64,000 nucleotides of DNA. Origin: Bisporella sp. PMI_857 (Eukaryota > Ascomycota > Leotiomycetes > Helotiales > Helotiaceae). Every line of letters starts with the position of its first letter. Position 1 is the stretch's first letter. The notes under the pieces were generated by a model, which saw only the letters and a program-made list of their open reading frames with translations, did not search any database and was not told the DNA's origin. Of the stretch, positions 33,519-43,968 are shown in pieces. The translations under genes and the position numbers were made by a program. The stretch spans positions 310,001 to 374,000 of the forward strand of contig JAJSPD010000027.1 of assembly GCA_021307315.1 (NCBI GenBank), written 5' to 3'.

Positions 33519-34253
33519 CATTTTGCCCAAAAGCCTAGCAAGGAAGACCTCAGCCCCGACTTTGGTCTTATTCTCGTTCCGGGTTACGAGATGTTTAGTG
33601 CCGTCAGACCATTGCAGGATACTCCACTCACACTCAATCGCTCCTGGAGGAATGGCACCCTAATACAGAGCTTGCCCAATAGGCGCTTTTGCGGGCGTCG
33701 TTGACATTCGCCATGTAAACTTCGTGTGCGAGATGGCAGGTTTGCAACTCGCGCACTTCAAGGCTGGAAGGTGCTATTCGCAGACAGCAGCTGTAGGGCT
33801 CCATATGAGAGCCATGTACAGACCTGATAAGTCGTTTGTAAAGGCGAAGATGAGTGAGCAGACATTCTATGAGTGGAAGCAGAGTTTTGCCAATAAGGCT
33901 GATACCGAGGATGAATGAGGAGATGTGAAACAGGTTAGTTCAAGAGCCGGAAGAACTTGTGATACGCATTCCTTACATTGGCCGGAGTATGTTTAAGATA
34001 CAACATAGTACGGGCACCCAGAGGCTATATTACAGGATAATAAATGTCCTAAAGTGTTGTAAGAGGCATTCGAGATTTTATGGCGGCGTTTACAGCAGGA
34101 AGATTAGTATGGTCATGAATAGCAGCGGCAGGTTATTATACAAGCAGAGCTACCAAATGAAACTTTTTCAGCTGGAACTCGATATTCTAAGCCTGTGCCG
34201 TGTGAACGAAACCTGTTAGACTGCCAGACAGATAGAAACCCGGTCGCTTATGA
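33519..34253. other. Intergenic with a 64-codon plus-strand ORF
   Basis: The ORF 33724-33918 (MCEMAGLQLAHFKAGRC...) might be a continuation of the neighbouring relic. No motif. Confidence 0.3.
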
Positions 34254-36134
34254 TCATTTCAAACGGAATACCTCGAAATTGTCCCTAGCCCTTCTCTCCA
34301 AAAACTCCCCATACATAATTCCATGAACAAAAGCCTCTCCCACCATCTCCCAAGTCCCGTCCTCGTACCGCCTCAAGATGTAAGGCAACTTAGCCCCCAA
34401 GAAAATACAAATAACATCGCCTGCTTGTAAAATTTCCGGCGCCAAACCCACAAACCCCTTCTTAGAAATGAATAGACGACGAAAATACAAATAACCCATC
34501 ATATTCAAATACGACGACAGTGCAGGAGACGTATCGTTGTTGTCAGATCCTGATTTGATATTGTGCAGCACTCTGTGGTATCCATCCTCGGATTGACTCG
34601 AGGCTCTCCGCCTGGACGCTGCGGTCATCTCTTGGTCTGCGATTGGGATCCGCCAATGTGCTTCCTGGCGATCTTTAGGATTCTGGTAGATATCCTGACT
34701 TTTTGCATCCGATTGTTCGCAGAGATGCTGAATTTCGGCCAGGTAAGGGTCGATGAGCTGAAGGGACGGCGTCCCGAGCGTTTTTGGCCGCCAGGGGCTT
34801 CCAGTACTTTCAATTACATCAACCCGGACACCCTTTAATCTCAAGATATTGGATTGGTCGTTCTTCTGAGATACATCCTCATATTTATGCTTGGCTGAAG
34901 CACAGAAAGCAGTGTCACAAGCATATTCACCACATGGTCGTCGGACTTCGTCTCTCCAGTCCGGCACCCAAGACGGCATATGAATGTCCTCAAACTTCCT
35001 GAAATAAAACTGGCAGTAAGACAGCATATCTACATGCCCGGCTTCGATTATTATCCTGGCGGTTTCTGTATACAACCTCTCGGCCGATTTCTTATAGTCA
35101 ACCCTAATCCCAAGCTTTGGTGCGTCCTTCGCAATGCCCAATAAGCCATAGACCCTATCAACTTCCAATAAGCACTCTGATCTCGGATTACTGTCTGCAG
35201 TCACATGAGCTCGGACCATCAGGTTGAAGAGGTCAAACCGTTCCTCTTCATTCCCACTTTGATAACGTGTTCTCAACCCAAAAAGACTCCCCGAAAAAGT
35301 AGGAAGTGGCGCAAAAAAATCTTCGAGCCAGAACTTCCCCACTCTCTCATGATCTCCTGCCAGATATCTCGCCTTGAACTCCTCACCACGCCACAATTGC
35401 CACCTCGGCATGAAGAATAGGCAAGCTCTTAGGTCCCAGAATGAGATTCTAGAATTCCCCCATGCGAATGTCACGTGCCGAGCGGTGGCTATCTCTTGCT
35501 GGATCCACACTCGCGTCCAGTAAGGTGCTGTGTAAATGGTTCGATATCCCCCCATCAATTTCCCTGGATCTCTGCCCTCACACTCGAGAAAAAGAGGCAT
35601 CAACAATTCCGTCACTTCGCGGTGAGCCTTCTCGTACGCATCCCTATCCTGCCCAGTCGACATCTTGATCATAGCGATGATTTTTTTAGTTGCCCCAAGA
35701 TCATTCACTTCCTTCCCCAGCTTCTCCAATTCCCCAACGGGAACTGAAGAGCCTTCTCCCAGCCACACCAAAGTCTGTTCAGACTCGGCATAGATATCCT
35801 GCATACATTGAACCTGGGCGCTTTTCTCCGCATCCGAACTCTGGTTTATGCATAGTGCGTCGACCCAGATTATCAGGTCGTCGTGTGGTAGGCGGAGATG
35901 CCGGAGTGCGGATTCAAGAGACGGGCGGATGGGAATGGTTTTGCTGTTGATGGTGATGGATTTTGATGGGGTGGGGCAGCCCCAGGTGTATGATAATGTT
36001 GTGTATTTTGGGGAAGAATGTCGGGCGTGGGAGGTGAGAATACAGTTTATGGGGTCGGTTGAGTAGGAGGCTGCTTTGAGTGTCAGGAGTCGGAATGAAA
36101 GTGGTGAGGAGGCGAGTTCATCATATTGAAACAT
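34254..36134 (-). CDS. Heterokaryon incompatibility (HET) domain protein 1
   Basis: Single-exon gene of 626 residues. The HET domain occupies about residues 42-215. YTTLSYTWG at 44-52 is the first conserved block, IIWVDALCINQ at about 88-98 the second, YAESEQTLVWLGEG at 115-128 the third, and RVWIQQEIATAR the fourth. The remainder, including VDRVYGLLGIAKDAP and a C-terminal GDVICIFLGAKLPYILR motif, is typical of this family. HET proteins mediate programmed cell death after fusion of incompatible hyphae. Specificity of this one is unknown. No intron is needed and no lesion is seen. Confidence 0.95.
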   Translation of the reverse strand: MFQYDELASSPLSFRLLTLKAASYSTDPINCILTSHARHSSPKYTTLSYTWGCPTPSKSITINSKTIPIRPSLESALRHLRLPHDDLIIWVDALCINQSSDAEKSAQVQCMQDIYAESEQTLVWLGEGSSVPVGELEKLGKEVNDLGATKKIIAMIKMSTGQDRDAYEKAHREVTELLMPLFLECEGRDPGKLMGGYRTIYTAPYWTRVWIQQEIATARHVTFAWGNSRISFWDLRACLFFMPRWQLWRGEEFKARYLAGDHERVGKFWLEDFFAPLPTFSGSLFGLRTRYQSGNEEERFDLFNLMVRAHVTADSNPRSECLLEVDRVYGLLGIAKDAPKLGIRVDYKKSAERLYTETARIIIEAGHVDMLSYCQFYFRKFEDIHMPSWVPDWRDEVRRPCGEYACDTAFCASAKHKYEDVSQKNDQSNILRLKGVRVDVIESTGSPWRPKTLGTPSLQLIDPYLAEIQHLCEQSDAKSQDIYQNPKDRQEAHWRIPIADQEMTAASRRRASSQSEDGYHRVLHNIKSGSDNNDTSPALSSYLNMMGYLYFRRLFISKKGFVGLAPEILQAGDVICIFLGAKLPYILRRYEDGTWEMVGEAFVHGIMYGEFLERRARDNFEVFRLK

Positions 36135-36350
36135 TGTGTTGAGTTGGTGATGTTGTTCTGACGTTGACTTATTGTGGCGTCTGACGCCTGACTTCCAAGC
36201 AAATGGCGGAACGAGGCTAAAGGATAAGGCTAAATTGTACGACCATGGGCAGCATTTGCGATGAATATCTACAAGAATATTTTATTTTCTCGCCTCTAAA
36301 ATATACTATAACAGTCTCCCAATATTCCACGCTTAGAAGATACTCCCTTC

Positions 36351-36754
36351 CTAAGTGTCTGCAGCCTCTTGAGCAACTCGCCTGTGAATCGTTATCCTAA
36401 GATGATAGCCATCCTGATTCTTCTTCGCCCAAGCCTTCGCAGCTTTCGCCAGCTTCGCGTTGAAGGACAATATCACCTCATCTTCATGTTCCTGCATCTC
36501 AACGCTTTGTAGCAGCACGCTCGGAGTCCACTGGATAGTTGGTACCCCCGTTTCGACAGCATAGGCCATCGTCTTCGTTACTTACGGTAAGCAGACCGCT
36601 GCTTAACATACCTCAAGATGACGATCTCGAGGTCGTGCAAGTACTTGTATCGAGTATCAAGCCATTCGTATTGCTCCTGCCACTGCTCATTGCTTCGATG
36701 TTTGACAATATCTGTACAATTTCCACGCCATTGGTTTTCCATGCCAAGAAGTCG
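36351..36754 (-). CDS. Hypothetical protein, 3' exons only, gene model unresolved
   Basis: Two adjacent minus-strand coding-like stretches are visible. One (36754 to about 36615) begins after a good acceptor (cctatag) and reads RLLGMENQWRGNCTDIVKHR then WLDTRYKYLHDLEIVILR. The other (36569-36351) reads TIQWTPSVLLQSVEMQEHED then LAKAAKAWAKKNQDGYHLRI and ends at 36351. The junction is in different frames; a gtatgt at about 36613 or a gtaagt at about 36585 could be donors, but no pairing keeps the frame with a normal intron length. Upstream exons were not found. No family recognised. Confidence 0.4.
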
Positions 36755-37561
36755 CTATAGGAACAAATTCTTTCCGTGTGTTCGTGCCTTTAAACACTTA
36801 CATACTTCAGGTGTTATACAATTATGCGGTCCAAGATTGGTAAGATGTGCAGCTTTCAAGAGACTCTACATACCCGGATCGTCGATAAATGATACTGCTT
36901 GATAGGAGTAAAGATGGAGCTTCAGATAGCATATGCTTATGCGATGCCGATTATTGTGAAGGGTTTTAAACGCTTAGTAGGAGTATGCAATGTTATAGCA
37001 CTATCGCCACCGGTTGCTGACGGTATCGTCGTCTTTATAACATATGCTAAGAAAACAAACTTTTTGTAAAATGGTACTATGCTGACCGAGACCACGTCGG
37101 AAGAATGCTGTAAGAGCTTTAAGATCACTGAATTCCAGGGTTTCGCCAATGTGGAGGCTGATCGGCTCAGTTCTAGCATCCGTGGAAGTTGGGGAAGGAT
37201 GGTCGAGGCAGATGGAACTAGGTATGCTCGACCCTGATGCTACTGGGTGATGAGCATTGTACGTAAAATGGGCTAGACTTGGTAAAGTATTTAATGAATG
37301 GGTATTGGGCGATAAGCTGGAGAATTGTCACGAATTAATTGCGGGTTATGAACTAAGTGTTTATTGTGGGGAGAAATGAGAAATCAACAATGGTCACGTT
37401 GTTAAAACGAATATTTTTAAAATGGAGGTATAATTCTGCGTTTTGAAATTAGATCATCACGCCCGAACTTATTTTCCAACCATCATCGTATTCTAGAGCT
37501 CAAAAATACAGTATTCCTGCATCCCCGTCTCATCCCCATCTCGGGTCTTAATGTGTGTCTG
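36755..37561. other. Intergenic between hypothetical gene and transporter
   Basis: A perfect donor-like gtaagt precedes the exon at 36754, so part of an upstream exon may lie here. An 80-codon minus-strand ORF (36937-37179) shows no motif. Confidence 0.35.
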
Positions 37562-39213
37562 CTAATAAGCATACAAATTCACGCCCTCGTCAATAGCCGA
37601 TGATCTAATCTTCTTATTCTCCCTCTTTAAACACAACTTCATCCACCAAGCACAGACAATCGAGCCAAGTGCGAATGCAGCTGATGCACTAAATCCAGTC
37701 ACATAACGAGGAGAGTCGCTTCCAGGCCAGAGATATGCACCATAGATGTATCCGATTTGACCCCCTACGTTCGTCATGGCCAAAACAACCTATAGCGATT
37801 AGTTAGACGTACTAGATAGTAGAACGGGGTGGCACTTACAGCTTTCTTCTCCTTAGATTGAGAAAGTGTCGAAGAGGCCCATCCGATGATGACCGAATTG
37901 ACTGAATAAGCACCCAACGGGAAGATGAAGCAAGCCACATATCGACCGGCGGTGTTCAACGTACCAGCTGCAATGGCAAATCCAAGAATAGAGAACGCTA
38001 AACCAGCTGTAATGTGCCAGGTTCTCTCATGAAATTTTCCCGAGGACCAGCCCATTGCTAGACCACCAGCGCCAGCAAGAAGGAAAGGAGGGCAAGTCAT
38101 GACGAGTGTGATGGTTGTGCTGAAGCCAAGGGTTTTGACAACACTTTGGTTTGAGTTAGTCCAGTCGATCAAACGCCAGTGGTAAACTTACGTTGGGAAG
38201 AAGCTGTTGAATGAGCATGCTGAGAGATGGAAGCACTGCATCAAGACGAAAATCCAAGTTTTGTAGTCTTTGCATGCTTGCTTCAGCCCCTCCATAGCAG
38301 GGACAACTTCATCACTGTGGTTGATATTGTCATGGACCATTCTTCCATGTGCAAGTTCTCTTTCTTCTTGACTGAGCCAGCGTGTAGTGCTTGGGGTATC
38401 AGGGAGGAGAAAGAAGCCCCCAAGAGCAACGAGAAAAGTGACCACACCTTCTAGTATAAATAGCCTGGTAGGGTTAACTTGGTAATTGAAGCCAACGAAT
38501 ATGCTTACCATCTCCATCCTGAAATCCCAGAAGTTCCATCAAGCCCTTCAAAAACGCCTGCCGCAATGAGGGAGGAAAAGCCGGTGGCCGTGATTTGAGC
38601 AAGGTACAGGCATGCAATACGGGAAGCAATCTCCTTTCGCGTGTAGAAAATTGAGAGCATATAAGTTGCTCCGGGATAAAACGGGGCTTCAGTAATCCCA
38701 AGTAGGAATCGGCACACCACCAGACCCTGGTAGTTTTTGACGAGAGCAGTACAGGCAGATACCACCGCCCATACAGCCATCCAAGCGCTCATATATATTG
38801 ATGGGCGCATCTTTGTAATAAGCATATTGCTAGGAACTTGCATCAGGACGTAGCCGACGAAGAGGATAGATACTGTGGTATTGAATTGGCTAGATTTGGG
38901 GTTCATTTTGAGGTCTTTTTCGAGGCCGTTGAGACGAGCTTGGGCAATCGCGTTTCCTTAGAGCAGTCAGAAGTGCGTATGTAGAGGAGTAGACTGAAGG
39001 CTCACTATCAATATAATTGAGGAAGTACATAACAAATAGTGTTGGCAAAATCCTCATATCCAGCTTTCGCACCAGTCTGATTTCTGCTGGATCGGTCTTC
39101 GCTGCAGCGCCAGCATAATCTCGATTCGCTCCCTTGAGGTCTTCAGTGGGATGTTGTTCAACTTGCTCAATCTTCATCTTGGGGGATTCGGTAGATGTCT
39201 TTGTTTCCGTCAT
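37562..39213 (-). CDS. MFS transporter, Dal5/allantoate permease-like (anion:cation symporter family)
   Basis: Exons on the minus strand are 39213-39006, 38956-38509, 38464-38192, 38143-37840 and 37789-37562; introns of 44-50 nt; 486 residues. A polar N-terminus is followed by LDMRILPTLFVMYFLNYID, then RNAIAQARLNGLEKDL, the typical start of this subfamily. Later blocks are GYVLMQVPSNMLITKMRPS, GITEAPFYPGATYMLSIFY (TM4-5) and FLLPDTPSTTRWLS before the central loop. The second half ends with GGQIGYIYGAYLWPGSDSPR. Twelve membrane helices are expected in the plasma membrane. Relatives import allantoate, nicotinate, pantothenate or other organic anions; the substrate cannot be assigned. No lesion is seen. 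Confidence 0.93.
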
Positions 39214-42070
39214 CGTTGGTTGTTTGATTGTTTTGGATGGATGGATGTATGATGGTTTTGAAGTTGATGGGAAAGACTCTTATTTATGTTGGACCCTGTG
39301 TCTCGACCCCATGGGGTTTTCATTGGGGAGAAGAGAGCGAGGGGAATAGTGGGGGAAGATAACCGGAGAGCAAACATTAAAGCCAAGAGGTTATTGCCAA
39401 CAAAAAGTATCCAAGCCTTGTCTTGCCAAGACGGGGATAGATAAAATACAGATTAGATTGAGATTTTGGGAGATTCATTTTCCATTGAATGATTCGCGGG
39501 GGAAAAAAATAATAAAAATAAAAATAAAAAACAACAGTTTGCGTTGTGCCTCAAGTAGCCATACCATTTGAGATATCCCTTAGAAAGTTAATCTCGAAAA
39601 AAATGTTTGTCCAAAATTCTCCGTTAAAACATGCTTCTCCCAAGAATCTCCCAGCACCGTAAATTGATTGTTGCAGATTCCCATGTGACGATTCTATGAA
39701 AAAAAAATGTTAGGGAAGATCCCTGAGAAATGTGGCTGTTGCCAAGCCTGTTTTGCCCCGCTTTCGGCCATTCTTTTAACCCCGGAACTCGGTGTTAAAT
39801 TTTAGACCGGCAGCTTTACACATTTCGGATATGTTTTAAGAGCTGTGCAAGTGGGGATGATGAAGTTGGTTAGAAAGGGGACACTTTGATTTGGTGGAAA
39901 CAAAAAAAATAGCGTCGGTCTCGGGCCATCATGGTCAGTATATGAATCGCGTCATTTAATGACTACAAATCGCCAAAGAACTCTCTAGTACTATAGCGAA
40001 GCTCACTTTCTATTTTCTGGCCCTCGCTAATTGTTCTGTGGTTTAACCGGCCGGGGCGCCTATTCTACCTACCTTCCTCATATATTATTAGGAAAGGAAA
40101 ACATAAAGTTATAATTCCCAAGAACAGGAAGAAAGAGGAAGGAAAGGGAATGAACAGGAAAGGAAGCGATATTTAAAACACTGCTGCTAAGATCCAACTC
40201 CCCCTACGCTATTGTACATAGCACACTTTGGATCCTGGCGATGACGGCTATGCCACAGCAATGCCTGGAATAATAAGTAAGAAACAAAAGTGCCGGCTGA
40301 TAAACGCATTGGTTGCCTCAGCATTTGTAAACAAGAATAAGAATGGTATCAAGAGAGGTTTCTTCTGCTTCCTAGATTTGAGTGTAAAAGTGCCTAGCAC
40401 CTACAGCTTAAGATCCTATTTAGTAGTGTTGGATCTATTAGAAATAAAGCCGGAATATTTAGCATCGGTGAGGAGCATGGTAAAGAGCAAGGTACACCAA
40501 TCCAAGGACTTCGGTGAAACGAGAGCTTCTACCGAGATGACGCAAAGCTTGAAAAGTCAAAGGCGCTTAGCATTACTAATCAAGACAAGAGAAGCCAAGA
40601 ATTATAGAGGGAAGGAATGTAATAATAATAATAATAAGTTTGACGACGGCCACGACGATCTCAAAGAGTGATCAACGCAAGGAAGGATGTAAAGAGGTCC
40701 AAGCTGTAATAAGATATTAGGTGAAATCATGAGCCGCACATTCACGAAGAGACGATTAAAGAGGACTTCAATAGCGTATTTAGTGTGTATGTCGAAAAGA
40801 TTCTTGGCGTGGCGTTAGGAATATGAATCGGCTCGGGAAAGCAACATTGGACTTCCAAATAAAGTGCAGCATCTTCACATGATTTAAAAGAATGCAGAAA
40901 AAAAGGGAACTCTCTTTAAATCTTAATTATCTGCTAGGATATCAAACACTCGTTTGATGTCTATCGCGTCGGCTACTGTGCTCATACGCAAGCGGTTTTT
41001 GAACTACGCCATTTTGTGTAAGCATGCCTCCGTTGACCGAAAAGTTGCGGCATACCATGAACGCCCTCATATAAAGGATTTCGTCACCCTCGATGTTCGG
41101 CATAAACCTGCACATGAATACTTTAGTTGAATATACGTCGTCTTTGAGCATGCTCCTTGAACAACGAGGCAAAGAGAAAAATACAAGAGATGGCAGAACG
41201 GCACCAAAAATGAAACACTAGCCCGAAGAGCTTAGAAAACCAACACATCGACTTACTCTCCATATATGCTCTGCGGAAACCACTTATTGCATTTGTGATC
41301 AGCACACCCACATATAGGCCACGCAATCTTCGAGAAAAAGCGTAGTAAACAGGCCAGCATAAGCTGAAATATCGATGGAGATCGCCCAAGATTCTTAGCA
41401 ACTATAGAAGTGTTAATTCTAACTTCGTAGCACACACTCAGTACGCGGATGTAGAGGAAATAACGAATGAAAGATCTTTCAGTAAGAGCAAGAAATTTAG
41501 GTATATCGGGTCATGAGCTTCTAATGGGTCGCACATATTCCTCGTCTACCTGGTGAGCATGCAGAAGTAAGGCTCTAGCCCTAGGGGCTCTGATATTCGC
41601 CCATGTAACTAGCTCCCAAATAGTGGGTCGCTTCCAACTAAGAGCAATATTCTTCGGCTAATAATCGTACATTACTTTTCAAAAAAGCTGTATTCTTCAT
41701 GCATGGCGGGCACAAACATTTCTGCAAGAATGATAGGATTGGGAAGCGGCGGATCGCTCTGGCATAACCGCTTGAAGGGTGCGTTTACCGTACGTCAATA
41801 AATAATCGTGGTTGAGACCTCTTTGCAGATTGCTTGAGTGCATTCGCAAAGAGGACGCGGGGTTGACTTACACGGCCTGAACAAGTTGTAGGTAGCAATA
41901 ACAATGAGTTGCGTGAAAACCTGAAGTAGCAGAGACATAAAGATTAAACCCCGTGTTCTACTACAAGGAGTAGTTCGGGGTAGGTTCAGTCTACCGGCTT
42001 TTGAAGGAACGGGAGTTGAAGACAAGGCCCCACACCGTGGGAGCGCACAGGCTGGCTCATTTAGCATAGA
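39214..42070. other. Gene-poor tract
   Basis: Plus-strand ORF 40228-40671 (147 codons from a non-ATG; first ATG at about 40261) is Lys/Ser-rich and contains an AAT microsatellite encoding Asn (about 40621-40636); no domain recognised. ORFs at 40942-41435 and 41795-42067 (minus) also lack motifs. A/T homopolymers are frequent at 39500-39720. I support no gene. Confidence 0.4.
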
Positions 42071-42130
42071 TACGCCTTGATACGCTTTGATTCGCCTTGG
42101 TTCGCCTTGATATGCCTTGATATGCCTTGA
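42071..42130 (+). repeat. Six-copy 10-bp tandem repeat
   Basis: Units TACGCCTTGA, TACGCTTTGA, TTCGCCTTGG, TTCGCCTTGA, TATGCCTTGA and TATGCCTTGA follow each other without gaps. Variation is mostly at positions 2-3. Confidence 0.92.
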
Positions 42131-42406
42131 TTCACTACTTTTGGAGTGCGGTATCCGAATTGGGCAATATGAAAAGATGGGCTACATTGTCAAAACTCCA
42201 AGGGGCACATTGGTAACCCCGCCCGAGTCTCAAATTCCCCACGGCGTTGGTAGGCTTAAAGAAGGGTTCAGGTTCCACTTAGATGGCTGGGTTATAGTAA
42301 CTTTATTATTCCGCTTGCCCTGTATTTGCGTTTTGCGCGCAAGGGAGTACGGAGGTTCTTATTCGTACAAATCTCCAGGACCCAAGAAAAGGTCAACCTG
42401 TAGATA
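42131..42406. other. Spacer downstream of the lactonase gene
   Basis: A 97-codon plus-strand ORF (42117-42410) runs antisense towards the lactonase 3' end and has no motif. Confidence 0.4.
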
Positions 42407-43449
42407 CTAAATCTTGAGTAGGTCCCCTCTAATGTGATCCCCTAGTTGAGCTCTCCATAATTTGTGTTCATTCAGGATGAACAGCTCGCCTCTCCTACCA
42501 AAGCAGAAGTTTGCAGCTCCTCCTTCCACAAGAATCCTTCCCAGTAATACGCCTCCAGGTGACCAAACATTGATGCCATCACCGCATCCGCTATACACGT
42601 TACCATTGGTATCGCACTTGATGCCATCCGGAACCCCCTTATCCACAAAGGCAAACAAACGTCGATTGATCAAAAAAGGTTGTCTGGAATAGTGCACGAC
42701 ATCAAATGCATATCTGTCCACAATTAGCAATACATGGTGAAGGGTATAGCCAAAGCAGCTCACATTGAACTCGACCTTGTACAGTCAGTGGTCCCGTCTC
42801 CATGGATGTAGTCTGTATCCGTCACATATATAATTTTCTCGTCCGGACTAAAACATATCCCATTACACCTTCCAAATCCATCAGCAACAGCCCTAATACC
42901 ACCTCCGTTCTTCGTGTCCCATCGATAAACTTGATTTGGACTGCTTGCTGCTGGTCTGATTCCTTGTTCTGGGCCATAGATTGGGTCTGTGAACCAGATC
43001 GAACCGTCACTGTGTACGACAACATCGTTAGGCGAATTGAACGGACGGCCATAGAAGGACTTCAGGAGAAATGAGGATCGGTAGGGTGGAGTGATTTCCA
43101 TGAAGGCAAGCCCTGCTGGAGTCTTCATGTCGCCTTGGGCACAGAACAATATCCCATTCTCATAATTGACCCCGCCATTTGCCATGGGCACGTTTTCGGG
43201 GAAGACTTCCTCGCATGTTACAGGGCCGTCGCTGGAGAGTACGACCTTCGTAATTTGGATTTTCTTTGCGAATGGAGACGAGGGATCAGTATATTGGTTG
43301 CTGGTTATGAAAAGGGTGTTGTCTGATGGGATGAAGACGCCAGCTTCGTGGGCGAAGGGGTATTCCTTGTTCTCAAAAAGCATCTCTAGCCCTGGAGAGG
43401 ATCCAAGGATAGCGTGGAAGCTCTCATCGTGCACTGCGAACCAAGACAT
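42407..43449 (-). CDS. SMP-30/gluconolactonase-like (lactonohydrolase) family protein
   Basis: Exons on the minus strand are 43449-42764 and 42713-42407, intron 42763-42714 (gtgagc donor); 330 residues from the ATG at 43449. It is a six-bladed beta-propeller hydrolase. Likely metal ligands are Glu35 in HEAGVF, Asn141 in SPNDVVVHSDGSIWFTDP, and the Asn/Asp of CNGICFSPDEKIIYVTDTD (residues 195-211). The C-terminal blade has VPDGIKCDTNGNVYSGCGDG. Family members open sugar lactones or act as lactonohydrolases. The coding-like frame continues upstream of the ATG as VVQSAD after a splice acceptor, so a short first exon, possibly with its ATG at 43606, may exist. It is divergent from the sugar transporter at 43969. 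Confidence 0.9.
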
Positions 43450-43968
43450 GTCCGCCGACTGAACAACCTTCTGTAGCGTGGTTAGTCAATCGCTGGTCAG
43501 AAATAGAGAAATCTGTGCTCTATGAAACAGGGTGGTATTTGGATGTTTGGCGGTAAGCTTCAAAATGGACTCGGTCGGCGCGTGAGTTGCGGGAAGCCTT
43601 CCTCATGCCTATCTGAGTACGGTCAAAACCTTAAGTTTTTGCTATCGCATCAACCACCAGGTTATCAGTAGCCCTTGGAACCCTGTACATGTATGTGCGT
43701 AGCATTTGTGATAGCGGCAGACACCGTCAAACGCCGCGGTTCGGCCTTTGGTCTTATCCCCACGAGTTTATAGCCCAGGCTTACTGGCTTCGGCCCTTCA
43801 AATGCCGCAGGCCTTCCCCACACTCCCCAGGTTGACCATCCCGCTGTGGAGAAGGAGAGACGCGTCGATTAAGCGAGAACAACTATATATTTTGCCCAGT
43901 TCGTCGCCCAGTTCGTCGCCCAGTCGAGGGCTTCATATCTTCATGACATTTACTATACGGTTTTCATA
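43450..43968. promoter_or_regulatory. Shared divergent promoter region of lactonase and sugar transporter
   Basis: About 520 bp between the two starts. It holds a TATA-like actatatatttt (about 43881-43893) and a 12-bp direct repeat GCCCAGTTCGTC, two full copies plus a partial one, at about 43894-43925, between TATA and the transporter ATG. A possible small first lactonase exon (43606 to about 43550) overlaps the region. Confidence 0.55.
43894..43925 (+). repeat. 12-bp direct repeat in transporter leader
   Basis: GCCCAGTTCGTC is repeated head to tail, followed by GCCCAGTCG. It lies 44-75 bp upstream of the transporter start codon. Confidence 0.85.

Noticed and set aside
34563..36066. Plus-strand ORFs opposite HET protein 1
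   Set aside because: They are antisense shadows of a continuous 626-codon gene.
40228..40671. 147-codon ORF as a gene
   Set aside because: It opens at a non-ATG codon, contains microsatellite-encoded Asn residues and shows no domain or splice context.
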